From: PRDV01 sp963710865
GTDB taxonomy: Bacteria > Babelota > Babeliae > Babelales > Babelaceae
DNA: 64,000 nt
Assembly: GCA_963710865.1 (NCBI GenBank)
Contig: CAVQBR010000002.1
Location: 620,001 to 684,000 of the forward strand
Direction of reading: 5' to 3'
The notes under the pieces were generated by a model that was given only the letters and a program-made list of their open reading frames with translations, had not been told where the DNA came from and ran no database searches. Shown here one piece after another: positions 53,890 through 61,889 of this stretch. The position numbers were made by a program, and so were the translations under genes. Every line of letters begins with the position of its first letter. Position 1 is the first letter of the stretch.

Positions 53890-54486
53890 ATGATTACTCG
53901 GTTGCGAGGTACGGTTATAGAAATTGATTCTCAGAGGCTCACGATAGATGTTCAGTCAGTGGGCTATGAAGTGGTTGTTGTAGATGGACGCCTGTATACA
54001 CTGAATCAAACAGTAGATATAGCAATCTATTATCACTGGGTAGAGGATCAGGGTCCTTCACTGTACGGCTTTGATTCACACATTTCAAGGGCGGTATTTG
54101 CTCAAATCTTGAGTTGCACTGGGTGTGGACCTAAGATAGGATTAGCTGTTCTTGGTCACCTTACTCCCCAGGCATTCCTGCAAGCGATATCCTGTGCTGA
54201 TGTGAAAGGACTCAGTCGAGTGCCGGGTATAGGCCCAAAAAAGGCTGAGCTGATGATTATGCAGCTCAAAGATAAAGTTGCCAAAATAGCGCCAGCTTAT
54301 GTTGCTCCAGAGCATACGACTCTTATTAAAATAAAACAGTTGCAGGGAGCCCTTACTTCATTACATTACAAGCACTCAGAAATATCTGGTGCACTGGATC
54401 ATCTCACTACGCAAACGGATATGAATGCAAGTTCTTTTGACGAGTTACTTAGGAAAGCGCTTTCATATTTGTCGAAACATTTGTAG
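53890..54486 (+). CDS. ruvA: Holliday junction DNA helicase subunit RuvA
   Basis: 198 aa. The OB domain is at 1-63 (MITRLRGTVIEI), two helix-hairpin-helix motifs follow (CTGCGPKIGLAVL and RVPGIGPKKAELMI), then a flexible linker and the C-terminal RuvB-binding helices. The start at 53890 matches family length; the longer frame from 53824 adds 22 residues without similarity. ruvB and ruvC are not in the window. Confidence 0.92.
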   Translation: MITRLRGTVIEIDSQRLTIDVQSVGYEVVVVDGRLYTLNQTVDIAIYYHWVEDQGPSLYGFDSHISRAVFAQILSCTGCGPKIGLAVLGHLTPQAFLQAISCADVKGLSRVPGIGPKKAELMIMQLKDKVAKIAPAYVAPEHTTLIKIKQLQGALTSLHYKHSEISGALDHLTTQTDMNASSFDELLRKALSYLSKHL

Positions 54487-54494
54487 CAGCGAAA

Positions 54495-54512
54495 AGCGCC
54501 CTCTCGGGCGCT
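54495..54512. terminator. bidirectional terminator between ruvA and the minus-strand membrane gene
   Basis: AGCGCCC and GGGCGCT enclose TCTC. On the minus strand TTTT follows; on the plus strand CTCTACGTTT follows. It lies between two convergent stops. Confidence 0.75.
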
Positions 54513-54520
54513 CTCTACGT

Positions 54521-55132
54521 TTAAAATCTTACATTCCAATTGAGGGAAAGACCTCTATTGTCAGGTATCTGTTTAGCGAGCAGATCTTTCATGAGTCGAA
54601 TGGTTTCGCGCCTACGAGCTGGATAGTCCTCTGATCCACTTCTTCTCAAGCGAGAGAGAATGTCCAAAGCATCATGGAGCTTCGCAGGAAACTTTTGCTT
54701 TAAGTCATTCCATGAATTTAAGACTTTTTCCATCTGTTCTGCTTCTGCATCCCTCAGAGCTTTTTTGTATAAAAGCACGTAGGTCGTGAGTGCTGCGACG
54801 GTGGCTTTTATGCTGATAGGATTGAGAGTGTCTCCAATGAGATGTAATACGCGTTGATTGCTTATAATCTTTGAATCACCTGGTGTCCAGGCATAGCGCC
54901 ACAGAGCGGTCAGGCCAATGCCAACTGCAAGAGCACAGCTCGCAATCTTGCCACCCGTGCCGAGAACTGTATGCACATGATCGCGAGGTTGCTTTACGAA
55001 AATATCATGAACAAAGTGCCAATCGCTTTCAAATAGTTTTGTTGAATGAAGAAGGGCTAATTCATCAGATTGTACTGCAAGGCATGAGCTGAGAGAGAAG
55101 AAAAGAGCTATAGGTAAAGCTGTTTTTTGCAT
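54521..55132 (-). CDS. secreted/membrane protein of unknown family, paralog 1
   Basis: 203 aa. Signal peptide (MQKTALPIALFFSLSSCLA), the motif ESDWHFVHDIFVKQPR, two hydrophobic segments (about 60-78 and 108-122) and a helical C-terminal block EQMEKVLNSWNDLKQKFPAKLHDALD. AGGAG lies 7 nt upstream of the ATG. It shares both motifs with the next gene on the same strand (55433-56164). Function unknown. Confidence 0.65.
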   Translation of the reverse strand: MQKTALPIALFFSLSSCLAVQSDELALLHSTKLFESDWHFVHDIFVKQPRDHVHTVLGTGGKIASCALAVGIGLTALWRYAWTPGDSKIISNQRVLHLIGDTLNPISIKATVAALTTYVLLYKKALRDAEAEQMEKVLNSWNDLKQKFPAKLHDALDILSRLRRSGSEDYPARRRETIRLMKDLLAKQIPDNRGLSLNWNVRF

Positions 55133-55432
55133 CAGGTGACTCCTATGAAAGAAATTGGTATATATGTAACCTTAGGATAACGTTTTATTCATAAAATCTC
55201 AAAAAAAGGCGCATGATCGTTTCTCTTAGCTAAAGCGATAATTTTAAATTGTTCAGTTTTTTAAATAGTAAGAACGCTCTTCATGAAAACTATTCCTTTA
55301 ATTCTCATGTTAACAACGTTACAGACCAGAGATAGAAGCTCACCAAAAAACTTCCTTCGTGCCTCTTTCAAAGTTCGCCGATTGTCAGCGCATTACAAAG
55401 ATTGAAGGAGTAGAGGCTCGCTACTGAAGGCG

Positions 55433-56164
55433 TTAATAAACGAGGGCATTGAATGCTCGAGGGATAAAAGAAAACCACCTATTTTCATCAAAATGGATAG
55501 CGAGGAGTTCTTTAGTTAAGCGCACAGCTTTCGGTAATAGATTAGAATACTCTGTTGAATCTGACACTTGAGTGCTCAATGCATAAAGATTATCAAATGC
55601 TTCATGCAGCTGCGTGGGGAATTTTGCTCGGAGCTCTGGCCATGAGCGCATGACCTTTTCCATCTGCTCTAGTTCAGCACTATAAATCGTGTTTTTCCGC
55701 AAAAGTAAAAAAATAGCTGGAACAACCATGTAATCAATTGGTATACTTTGGATTGACGTAGGTATAATATACTCGATACTCTTGTCCTCTATCGATACTT
55801 TGAGAAAACCAGATGGCCCTGAACATATATTTGAGATAGCACCCTCTATTATCTCTTGTTTTCGTTTTGTGTACCACGCCTCATATTTTTCGTACTCTCC
55901 GCTCTTTTTATAGCAGAAAAGATTAATTTGGCTCGTAAGAAAGTTCGACAGGTAACCGGAAGCCACAGAGGCCACAAGCAAGACAGCAGTTTTCAATAGA
56001 GTATCAGTCTGAGCACGCGGCTGATTGACAAAGATATCTTGTGCAAGATGCCAGTCGCTTTCGTAAAGGCTCGTTAATTTGAGGGGAAGATCTGACTCGC
56101 TTCTGCTTAGAAAGCTTGCCGTCAGAGCGAGAGTTAATGCTGCTCGCAAAATTATTTTGCTCAT
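55433..56164 (-). CDS. secreted/membrane protein of unknown family, paralog 2
   Basis: 243 aa. Signal peptide (MSKIILRAALTLALTASFLS), then ESDWHLAQDIFVNQPR, a hydrophobic stretch (TAVLLVASVASGYLSNFL), a charged insert and a second hydrophobic segment, then EQMEKVMRSWPELRAKFPTQ. It is a clear but diverged paralog of 54521-55132. The ATG at 56164 puts the signal peptide first; a longer frame adds 17 residues. The 300 bp between the paralogs hold only a doubtful 40-codon frame. Confidence 0.65.
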   Translation of the reverse strand: MSKIILRAALTLALTASFLSRSESDLPLKLTSLYESDWHLAQDIFVNQPRAQTDTLLKTAVLLVASVASGYLSNFLTSQINLFCYKKSGEYEKYEAWYTKRKQEIIEGAISNICSGPSGFLKVSIEDKSIEYIIPTSIQSIPIDYMVVPAIFLLLRKNTIYSAELEQMEKVMRSWPELRAKFPTQLHEAFDNLYALSTQVSDSTEYSNLLPKAVRLTKELLAIHFDENRWFSFIPRAFNALVY

Positions 56165-56302
56165 TTGTTGAGTTCCCTGATAAAAGGTTATACTATCAAT
56201 ATTAATACTACACAATTCTCAGGTGACAATTCAACAGCTGTTGAGTTAATTTAAAAAGAATGTAGAATTGATTAGTAGAAATTACAACGATTGAGGGGAG
56301 CC

Positions 56303-56761
56303 ATGAAAACTATCATTGTACTTGCATCACTTTTTGTCTGCACATCTGTGTATTCATCTCAAAACTTCGTAAAGTTTGCTATACAAAAGATTAAGAATGA
56401 CATGCCAGATGGTTGTACTGTTGGACATACTGAAGTTCCAGCGGAAGGGACTCTTTCTCTTAAGTCTCCGCTTATAATACCGTTTATCTCACTGAAGAGT
56501 TATCTTAAGGAATTTCTCGCAGGCCCCTTTGCTCCAGAGGACTCATTGTCTCTTGCTACTAAGTATGGGAAGTTTCGGCTCTGGGCGAGTGAATCGGGAA
56601 TACTCTGTGCTCGAGATCCTAAGGAAGTAGAGCTGGATCCCTGGGAAGTGGAGACATTGTCCGGTATTACATCTAAAGAGCATTCAGGGAAAGCCCTGTG
56701 CCTAGCAACGCTGGTGTTTAAGTTCATCAATGGCAAAACACAAATCTCATTGCGCTCATAG
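56303..56761 (+). CDS. small secreted protein, unknown
   Basis: 152 aa with a signal peptide (MKTIIVLASLFVCTSVYS) and two or three cysteines in the mature part; no domain recognised. GAGGGGAG 4 nt upstream fixes the ATG at 56303. Its 3' end overlaps the convergent Ddl fusion by 6 bp. Confidence 0.6.
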   Translation: MKTIIVLASLFVCTSVYSSQNFVKFAIQKIKNDMPDGCTVGHTEVPAEGTLSLKSPLIIPFISLKSYLKEFLAGPFAPEDSLSLATKYGKFRLWASESGILCARDPKEVELDPWEVETLSGITSKEHSGKALCLATLVFKFINGKTQISLRS

Positions 56762-58969
56762 AATACTCTTTTCATCGCCTTTCTTAGCATGATCTGTTTG
56801 AGTAAGCTTAACTGCTTCTGCTGACTGTTGATAATTCTCATAGCCAAGCTCAATGATGAGATCAAAAAACTCCATCGGGTTAAGACCAATTTCTGCTGCT
56901 TGATGAAAAGTACACGTAGCAGGGGTCAAAGCTGGGAGTGTATTACATTCGAGGATAATTACTCTGTCAGCCTTAGTAGGGCTTACTGTAGCATCCTGAT
57001 AAAAACCATCAATACGTGAATATCCCTTACAATCGAGTGCGGTATACGCATCGGCCATCGTTTTTTGTATGAGGGCAAGAGTAGAGGGTGGCAATGGTGC
57101 TGGGGTAAGGTTTTCGCCAGCTCCTGGTAGGAACTTTTCTTCAATGGTAAGAATGTCCTTAGTTGTCACGGTAAGGCTTGGTGGAAGAGCTTGAGCGCGG
57201 TTGTTTCCAATGACGCAGACAGTGACTTCAAGGCCAAGAACAAATTCTTCTATAAGCACAAAGGCTTTCCCATCATCAAATACCTTGGTGATAGCATTGA
57301 TAAGCTCGTCTTTGTTTTTTGCTTTGGCTACCAGAACGCTGCATCCATCATCGTGGGGTTTTACGATCAAAGGAAAAGGCATCTCTTTAAGAATTGATGC
57401 GATTATTGCCTCGGTATCCTGTACCCATGAACTCTTATCGATAAGACGATTGTGTGGTACATCAAACCCTTGGCTTTTTAAGTAGTTTGAAGTGCGATAC
57501 TTGTCCATGCAGAGACTGCTTGCTAGTATTGATGAGCCATTGTATGGCATATTGAGCATTTCTAGAGTTCCTTGTACGCAGCCGTTTTCTCCCGCTCCAC
57601 CATGAAGACCTATAAATACAAAATCGGCGAGTTGAGGAAGATCATTCCAGGCTACTTTCATAGAAGGTTTTAACCCGCTCACGATTTCGTGGGTGGAATT
57701 ACGAACCAAAAGTCCTTGATCGATTTTATAGAGATTGAGATGATCATCTACAAAGAGGGGTACAGCTTCATATTTTGCAGGAGAAAGCTTGTAACAAACG
57801 TTTCTTCCTGTATCAAGCGAGGTCTCTTTTTCATGTGTGGGACCGCCCATAAGAACGGCAATTCTTTTTTTAGGGAGCTTGTCCATATGCATTCTTTCTT
57901 CGGTTTTTTCGAGAGCTTCAAGCATACCGTATTGTGCAAGTTCAGTTTCAATAAGATGGTTGATAATTGCTGTATGGCTCATATTAATCTCGGCAGCTTG
58001 TCTAAATATAAAACTTGAGGGAGCCATGCCACAGAGACTATTAGGATCGGTGATTACAATCTCGCCATTCTTTTTGACAAATCCATCTATGCGAGAAAGA
58101 TTAGTAAAATCGAGAATCTGAGCAACTCTTATACAGGTTTCTTGTATTGAGCGGATTGTTTCATCTGAGCAGCGAGCGGGAGTAAACTTTGTTGCTCTTC
58201 CAGGCATATACTTTTGTGCATAATCAAAGAAATGAGTATTTGGTTCAGGAATAACTTCGGTAGGAGGTAAGCAAAGAGGTTTACCCGTTTTATAGTCGGT
58301 AATTGTTATACAAGTAAATTCCATCCCGGTAATGTATTCCTCGATGATTACTTCTTGAGGATCACTGCTTTGAGCTAACGTAAGCGCAGGTATAATGAGT
58401 GCTTCCTGATCTAAAATTACGCTAATGCCAAGACTTGAACCTTCCTTGCTAGGCTTAATGATATAAGGTGCAGTAAGGTGAGCAGATTTAAGCTGATTGA
58501 GTAAATCTCCCGGCTTACTGAAATCTTTTACGACAATTCCTTGTGGTACGTGAATACCATTATTAGCCAGAATCTGTTTTTGAAAGACTTTGTTCATGCC
58601 GAGTGCACTTGCCATTACTTTAGAGCCCAGATAGGGAATGCCCAGAACTTCTAAAAAGCCCTGTACCGTTCCATCTTCCCCGAAGCGACCATGCATAGCA
58701 ATATACATAAAGTCTATGAGCTCTTTAAGGCTATCCCAGGTAACGGCCTGTGCTTCAGTAGCGAGGCGATGTTCAAAGTCGGTCGTTTTTCCTCGGTGTA
58801 AGAAGCGCCAAGGAAGGATATAGAGCTGCCCATTTGAGCGTTGAAATAATGGTACTATGGTATAACGAAACGAATCGAGATGATCGCATACCGTTCGACC
58901 AGAATTGAATGATACTTCTCTTTCATTGCCTCGCCCTCCCATTATGACACCAACGCGTAATTTACTCAT
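56756..58969 (-). CDS. ddl: tandem D-alanine-D-alanine ligase fusion (Ddl-Ddl)
   Basis: 737 aa, twice the normal Ddl length. Module 1 (about 1-350) has GGRGNEREVSFNSG, AMHGRFGEDGTVQG, IIKPSKEGSSLG and LSRIDGF...DPNS. Module 2 (about 370-725) has GGPTHEKETSLDTG, GLHGGAGENGCVQG, IVKPHDDGCSV and YSRIDGF...ECNT. Both keep the ATP-grasp lysine, the serine/glycine loop and the metal-site Asn, so both could be active. The enzyme joins two D-Ala for peptidoglycan. The start was set at the MSKLRVGV conserved end; an ATG eight codons upstream is possible. Paired with the VanY-type peptidase, it argues that the organism makes D-Ala-D-Ala crosslinks. Confidence 0.85.
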   Translation of the reverse strand: MSKLRVGVIMGGRGNEREVSFNSGRTVCDHLDSFRYTIVPLFQRSNGQLYILPWRFLHRGKTTDFEHRLATEAQAVTWDSLKELIDFMYIAMHGRFGEDGTVQGFLEVLGIPYLGSKVMASALGMNKVFQKQILANNGIHVPQGIVVKDFSKPGDLLNQLKSAHLTAPYIIKPSKEGSSLGISVILDQEALIIPALTLAQSSDPQEVIIEEYITGMEFTCITITDYKTGKPLCLPPTEVIPEPNTHFFDYAQKYMPGRATKFTPARCSDETIRSIQETCIRVAQILDFTNLSRIDGFVKKNGEIVITDPNSLCGMAPSSFIFRQAAEINMSHTAIINHLIETELAQYGMLEALEKTEERMHMDKLPKKRIAVLMGGPTHEKETSLDTGRNVCYKLSPAKYEAVPLFVDDHLNLYKIDQGLLVRNSTHEIVSGLKPSMKVAWNDLPQLADFVFIGLHGGAGENGCVQGTLEMLNMPYNGSSILASSLCMDKYRTSNYLKSQGFDVPHNRLIDKSSWVQDTEAIIASILKEMPFPLIVKPHDDGCSVLVAKAKNKDELINAITKVFDDGKAFVLIEEFVLGLEVTVCVIGNNRAQALPPSLTVTTKDILTIEEKFLPGAGENLTPAPLPPSTLALIQKTMADAYTALDCKGYSRIDGFYQDATVSPTKADRVIILECNTLPALTPATCTFHQAAEIGLNPMEFFDLIIELGYENYQQSAEAVKLTQTDHAKKGDEKSIL

Positions 58970-59044
58970 AGGAAACAGACCTTTCATGTGCAAAATCTCT
59001 GATAGAATTAAGTGTATCAGAGGTACGTATTATTGCCACAGGTC

Positions 59045-60517
59045 CTAAGGCATGAGCCAATCAAAACTCTGTGCGGGCAGTTGATTTTGGTTGAATTCTC
59101 TCATGTTTTCAAGATGATGTGCTTCAGATGCAAATAAGTTTCGCGCTATTCCTTCAGCTAATCTCTGCGCACCTACGCTAATTGCGGGTATATCGCCGCT
59201 AATTAAGCCATGACTGAGAGAGGCTGCATAGTTAAAGCAATATATATTCTTCAGATAGGGCGCTGATGAGGGTATTTTTTCCAGAAATTCAAAATGAGGA
59301 CCAAGAAACGGGAAAGCATCCATTTTTTGCTCGAGCGCTGTTTCATGTTTTCCCAAAACATCACTCCAAAGCATAATGGTGTCGATTAAATTGTGAAGCT
59401 CGGGCTGTTCAACACCATTAAATGCATAGCCAGTTGCCAAAATAATATGATCGCAGAGGAACACTTGACTAGAAGTGGTGATCTCTACCCGACCATTTTT
59501 TTCGCATGCCGTTTCGATGATGCTATTAGGATAAAGCTTGACGTTTGCCTGCTTCTTGAGTCGTTCGATTGAGCTCAGAGGAACCGAGCTGCCAAAAGCA
59601 CGGATGAGTTTAAACAGTTCCCATCGCAGTTCGTTGCTGAGATTGTAAAATCCATATGCGCCTCCTAGATTTGACAGATACCAACTTTTCGTCATGAGAG
59701 AAGGCTTTGAGCGACGCATAAGCATAGCGACAGAACGGGCACCCTGTTCCAAGGCGTAAGCGGCCGCATCAAATGCGGATGCTCCAACACCCACAAGTAT
59801 GATATCTTTATCTTTAACTGCCTCTGAGTCGAGAGTTTCACCCGTATGAGTATACCTCGATGCTGGAAGGCTGGTAACGAAAGAAGGAATCTCAAAGCCA
59901 CCAAAGCCACTTCGTCCCGTTGCCAACACTAGCTTGCGGGTAAAGATTTCACAGTGTTTACCATGTTTTTCGATGCTCAGTCGCAGCAGGTCCTTGTCAG
60001 AAGTAATGGAGGTAAGGCGGCATTCGTTCTCGACTGGTAGATTGAGCACCTTTCTGTACCACTGTAGATAGTCTGCCCACAAAGTAGTTGGGACTTTCTG
60101 CAGCAACTCCCAAGCTTGCCCATCAAATTGAGCTGTATACCATGCGTGAAACGTCAACGCAGGTATAGATAAAGCAGGCCCCATAAAATGCTTGCTCGAC
60201 CGTAAAAACTCCATGCGAGCAGTAGTCGACCACGGTCCCTCAAATCCCTCTTTGTTTTCATCGAAGATCCGGATGTTGAATATCCCCTGTCTAAAAAGTG
60301 CAAAACCTGCAGTTAAGCCGGCCATTCCGCCACCTATGATAACGACATCATACGCATCACAGATACCGGTAAGCCAGGGATGCGGGGGATATTCGATCAT
60401 CTCCAAATCTTCATAAAGAGATCGTTCCAAATCTGCCAGATTTAACACAGTTGGACTCATTGAATGTATTACGAGAGAATAACTCAGTATAAGTGATGCG
60501 CAAATAAAGATCTTCAT
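59045..60517 (-). CDS. exported FAD-dependent NAD(P)H oxidoreductase (monooxygenase-like)
   Basis: 490 aa. The FAD dinucleotide site is VVIIGGGMAGLTAGFAL (about residues 58-74), the NADPH site is ILVGVGASAFDAAAYAL (about 235), and ATGYAFNG near 365 fits class B flavoprotein monooxygenases and related oxidoreductases. Unusually it starts with a signal peptide (MKIFICASLILSYSLVIHS). The ATG at 60517 has GGAG 8 nt upstream. An exported flavoprotein must carry its cofactor out (Tat or periplasmic loading), but no twin-arginine is visible. The substrate is unknown. Confidence 0.75.
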   Translation of the reverse strand: MKIFICASLILSYSLVIHSMSPTVLNLADLERSLYEDLEMIEYPPHPWLTGICDAYDVVIIGGGMAGLTAGFALFRQGIFNIRIFDENKEGFEGPWSTTARMEFLRSSKHFMGPALSIPALTFHAWYTAQFDGQAWELLQKVPTTLWADYLQWYRKVLNLPVENECRLTSITSDKDLLRLSIEKHGKHCEIFTRKLVLATGRSGFGGFEIPSFVTSLPASRYTHTGETLDSEAVKDKDIILVGVGASAFDAAAYALEQGARSVAMLMRRSKPSLMTKSWYLSNLGGAYGFYNLSNELRWELFKLIRAFGSSVPLSSIERLKKQANVKLYPNSIIETACEKNGRVEITTSSQVFLCDHIILATGYAFNGVEQPELHNLIDTIMLWSDVLGKHETALEQKMDAFPFLGPHFEFLEKIPSSAPYLKNIYCFNYAASLSHGLISGDIPAISVGAQRLAEGIARNLFASEAHHLENMREFNQNQLPAQSFDWLMP

Positions 60518-60770
60518 GGTATTTTCTCCAAAACTATACCTTTTTAACGTAACATACATTGTTACACTGTAGCAAGAATTAACAGTGACTGGTAATGAGA
60601 AAAGCCGTAGAATGGTATACGCTCATGACTCACCACGATTTTGCTCAAAGCTTGAACTCTGCTAAAGCTATTTCTTCTTGAAAAATTAGTTGCTTTTTTT
60701 GTAGATTTGTGTTGAAATTAACCTAACTACTGCAAAAGTCAGTACAAGTATTATTCAAAGTGAGGTTATT

Positions 60771-60857
60771 ATGAACATGCGTATGACGGTTTGTCCGCTT
60801 CAACTTAACAGAGTTGCTACCTTCCCCTTGAATCATTTACCTTACCCTAAGAAATAG
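60771..60857 (+). CDS. tiny ORF, possible leader peptide (28 aa)
   Basis: The ATG is preceded by GAGG 5 nt upstream. The peptide is MNMRMTVCPLQLNRVATFPL plus 8 residues. It precedes a hairpin (60871) and a possible ribosome-site-masking stem for the next ORF, so it resembles a leader peptide. Its reality is uncertain. Confidence 0.3.
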   Translation: MNMRMTVCPLQLNRVATFPLNHLPYPKK

Positions 60858-60870
60858 AACCTATCTTTCT

Positions 60871-60946
60871 GGGCTCAGCCCTCCTTCTTTCTCTTTCATT
60901 AATTTTTTTGTTATTAATTTTTATATTTATTTTTTTTGAAAGAGAA
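60871..60946 (+). promoter_or_regulatory. hairpin plus possible ribosome-site-masking stem
   Basis: GGGCTCAGCCC forms a small stem, followed by CTCCTTCTTT. Next, TTCTCTTTC (60889) can pair with GAAAGAGAA (60938), which overlaps the ribosome site of the ORF at 60952. The AT-rich loop is 40 nt. Confidence 0.35.
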
Positions 60947-60951
60947 CTATT

Positions 60952-61161
60952 ATGTTTTGTTTAGAACTACTATTATTTGCTCAAACTGCCCTGTCAATGA
61001 ATATGCCTTTGGACCGGAGCATTGATCGGCCAATTCCACTGCAAGCTGAGCGGATGCCTATTTGTCCAATCGTTATAAGTACAGCGTGGAGCTTAGTTAG
61101 GGGTAGTCGTCCACAGAGTGATCTCCTCGGCCAGAGCGATAGTGCATGTCCAAGAATATAG
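60952..61161 (+). CDS. small secreted ORF (69 aa), unknown
   Basis: It starts MFCLELLLFAQTALSMNM, a short signal-like segment, then a polar part with a few cysteines (ICPIV and ACPRI). A purine-rich site (AAAGAGAA) lies 5 nt upstream. It sits in a series with the RING gene and has a similar short signal segment; I cannot show homology. Confidence 0.35.
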   Translation: MFCLELLLFAQTALSMNMPLDRSIDRPIPLQAERMPICPIVISTAWSLVRGSRPQSDLLGQSDSACPRI

Positions 61162-61232
61162 TTGTAGAACTCCTGGTGGTATGCTAAGTACAATACCACC
61201 AGGGGTAAGTTATGAGATTGGAAGGGATTATT

Positions 61233-61322
61233 ATGAAACACACACTTTTGGTTCATTGTGGTAGAAGTATAGATGTGCAACGAGCACTGTGCTTCTCTCT
61301 TTATACTCGAATCGGGACTTAG
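61233..61322 (+). CDS. tiny ORF, possible leader peptide (29 aa)
   Basis: GGAAGGGA lies 6 nt upstream of the ATG. Its TAG stop lies inside a hairpin GGACTTAGTCC (61315-61325) followed by GCCTTCTTCC. The hairpin parallels the one at 60871 (GGGC/GCCC versus GGAC/GTCC), suggesting a repeated leader-hairpin design upstream of the 60952 and RING genes. Confidence 0.3.
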   Translation: MKHTLLVHCGRSIDVQRALCFSLYTRIGT

Positions 61323-61386
61323 TCCGCCTTCTTCCTTTAAGTTTTGTTGTTGTGCATTACAGTAACCTTATTTGAAGGAAGACAGT

Positions 61387-61713
61387 ATGATTATGATACT
61401 TACAGTGCTGAGTATGGCACTCTGTCTCAATGCAATGAATGATCCGGAAAAAGAGCAAACCATTAATGAAAGCATCATAGAACATGATGCCAAAACCTGT
61501 TGCATCTGCCTTGATTTGGTATAGGGCGCTCTTGAGAGTGTGGCGTGTGATCACAGTATTCATCATGCCTGCTTTGTTCGGTCGATTGAAACTGATGGTA
61601 AGATATCTTGTCGTCTCTGTAGGGGGACCGTGTGGAGACGATCTTCAGCTGAGAATCTTTCTCGCGATCAGGACATTACTGATTGGTTGAGCCTGCCTTG
61701 GAATCGTTTCTAA
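61387..61713 (+). pseudogene. secreted RING-H2 finger protein interrupted by one in-frame TAG
   Basis: The frame opens with a signal peptide (MIMILTVLSMALCLNAM), then a 20-residue linker and the first RING pair (Cys38, Cys41). A TAG follows at codon 46 (61522-61524). The same frame then continues for 62 codons with Cys54, His56, His59, Cys62, Cys75 and Cys78, so all eight zinc ligands of a RING-H2 domain are present with canonical spacing. RING domains are eukaryotic E3 ubiquitin-ligase modules; bacterial copies are normally host-directed. GAAGGAAG precedes the ATG and a terminator follows at 61720. Either one point mutation killed it recently, or the amber codon is read through. Confidence 0.7.
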
Positions 61714-61719
61714 TCTACT

Positions 61720-61743
61720 CGGGCACCATACCTCTGGTGCCCG
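61720..61743 (+). terminator. terminator after the RING gene
   Basis: CGGGCACC and GGTGCCCG pair perfectly around an 8-nt loop, 7 bp after the distal stop of the RING frame. Its placement after the second, not the first, stop supports one original gene. Confidence 0.6.
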
Positions 61744-61889
61744 AACGGTATCGTATCTTTTGCTAAGTGCTTTCGAATTTTTTTTAACATTTAACTGTTA
61801 GTTGACTTGCACTCATTTTGAGTGCGGTTCCAGAAAAGGATTTTGGGTTGTTGTTGCATTCAAATACAATAAAAAAGCAAAGCTATTGC

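Noticed and set aside
55283..55405. 40-codon plus-strand ORF between the two membrane paralogs
   Set aside because: No ribosome site, no recognisable features; the slight resemblance to the 56303 signal peptide is not enough.
60952..61161. Small ORF as a second degenerate RING protein
   Set aside because: It has only CPIV and CPRI where CxxC pairs would be needed and no histidines between them.
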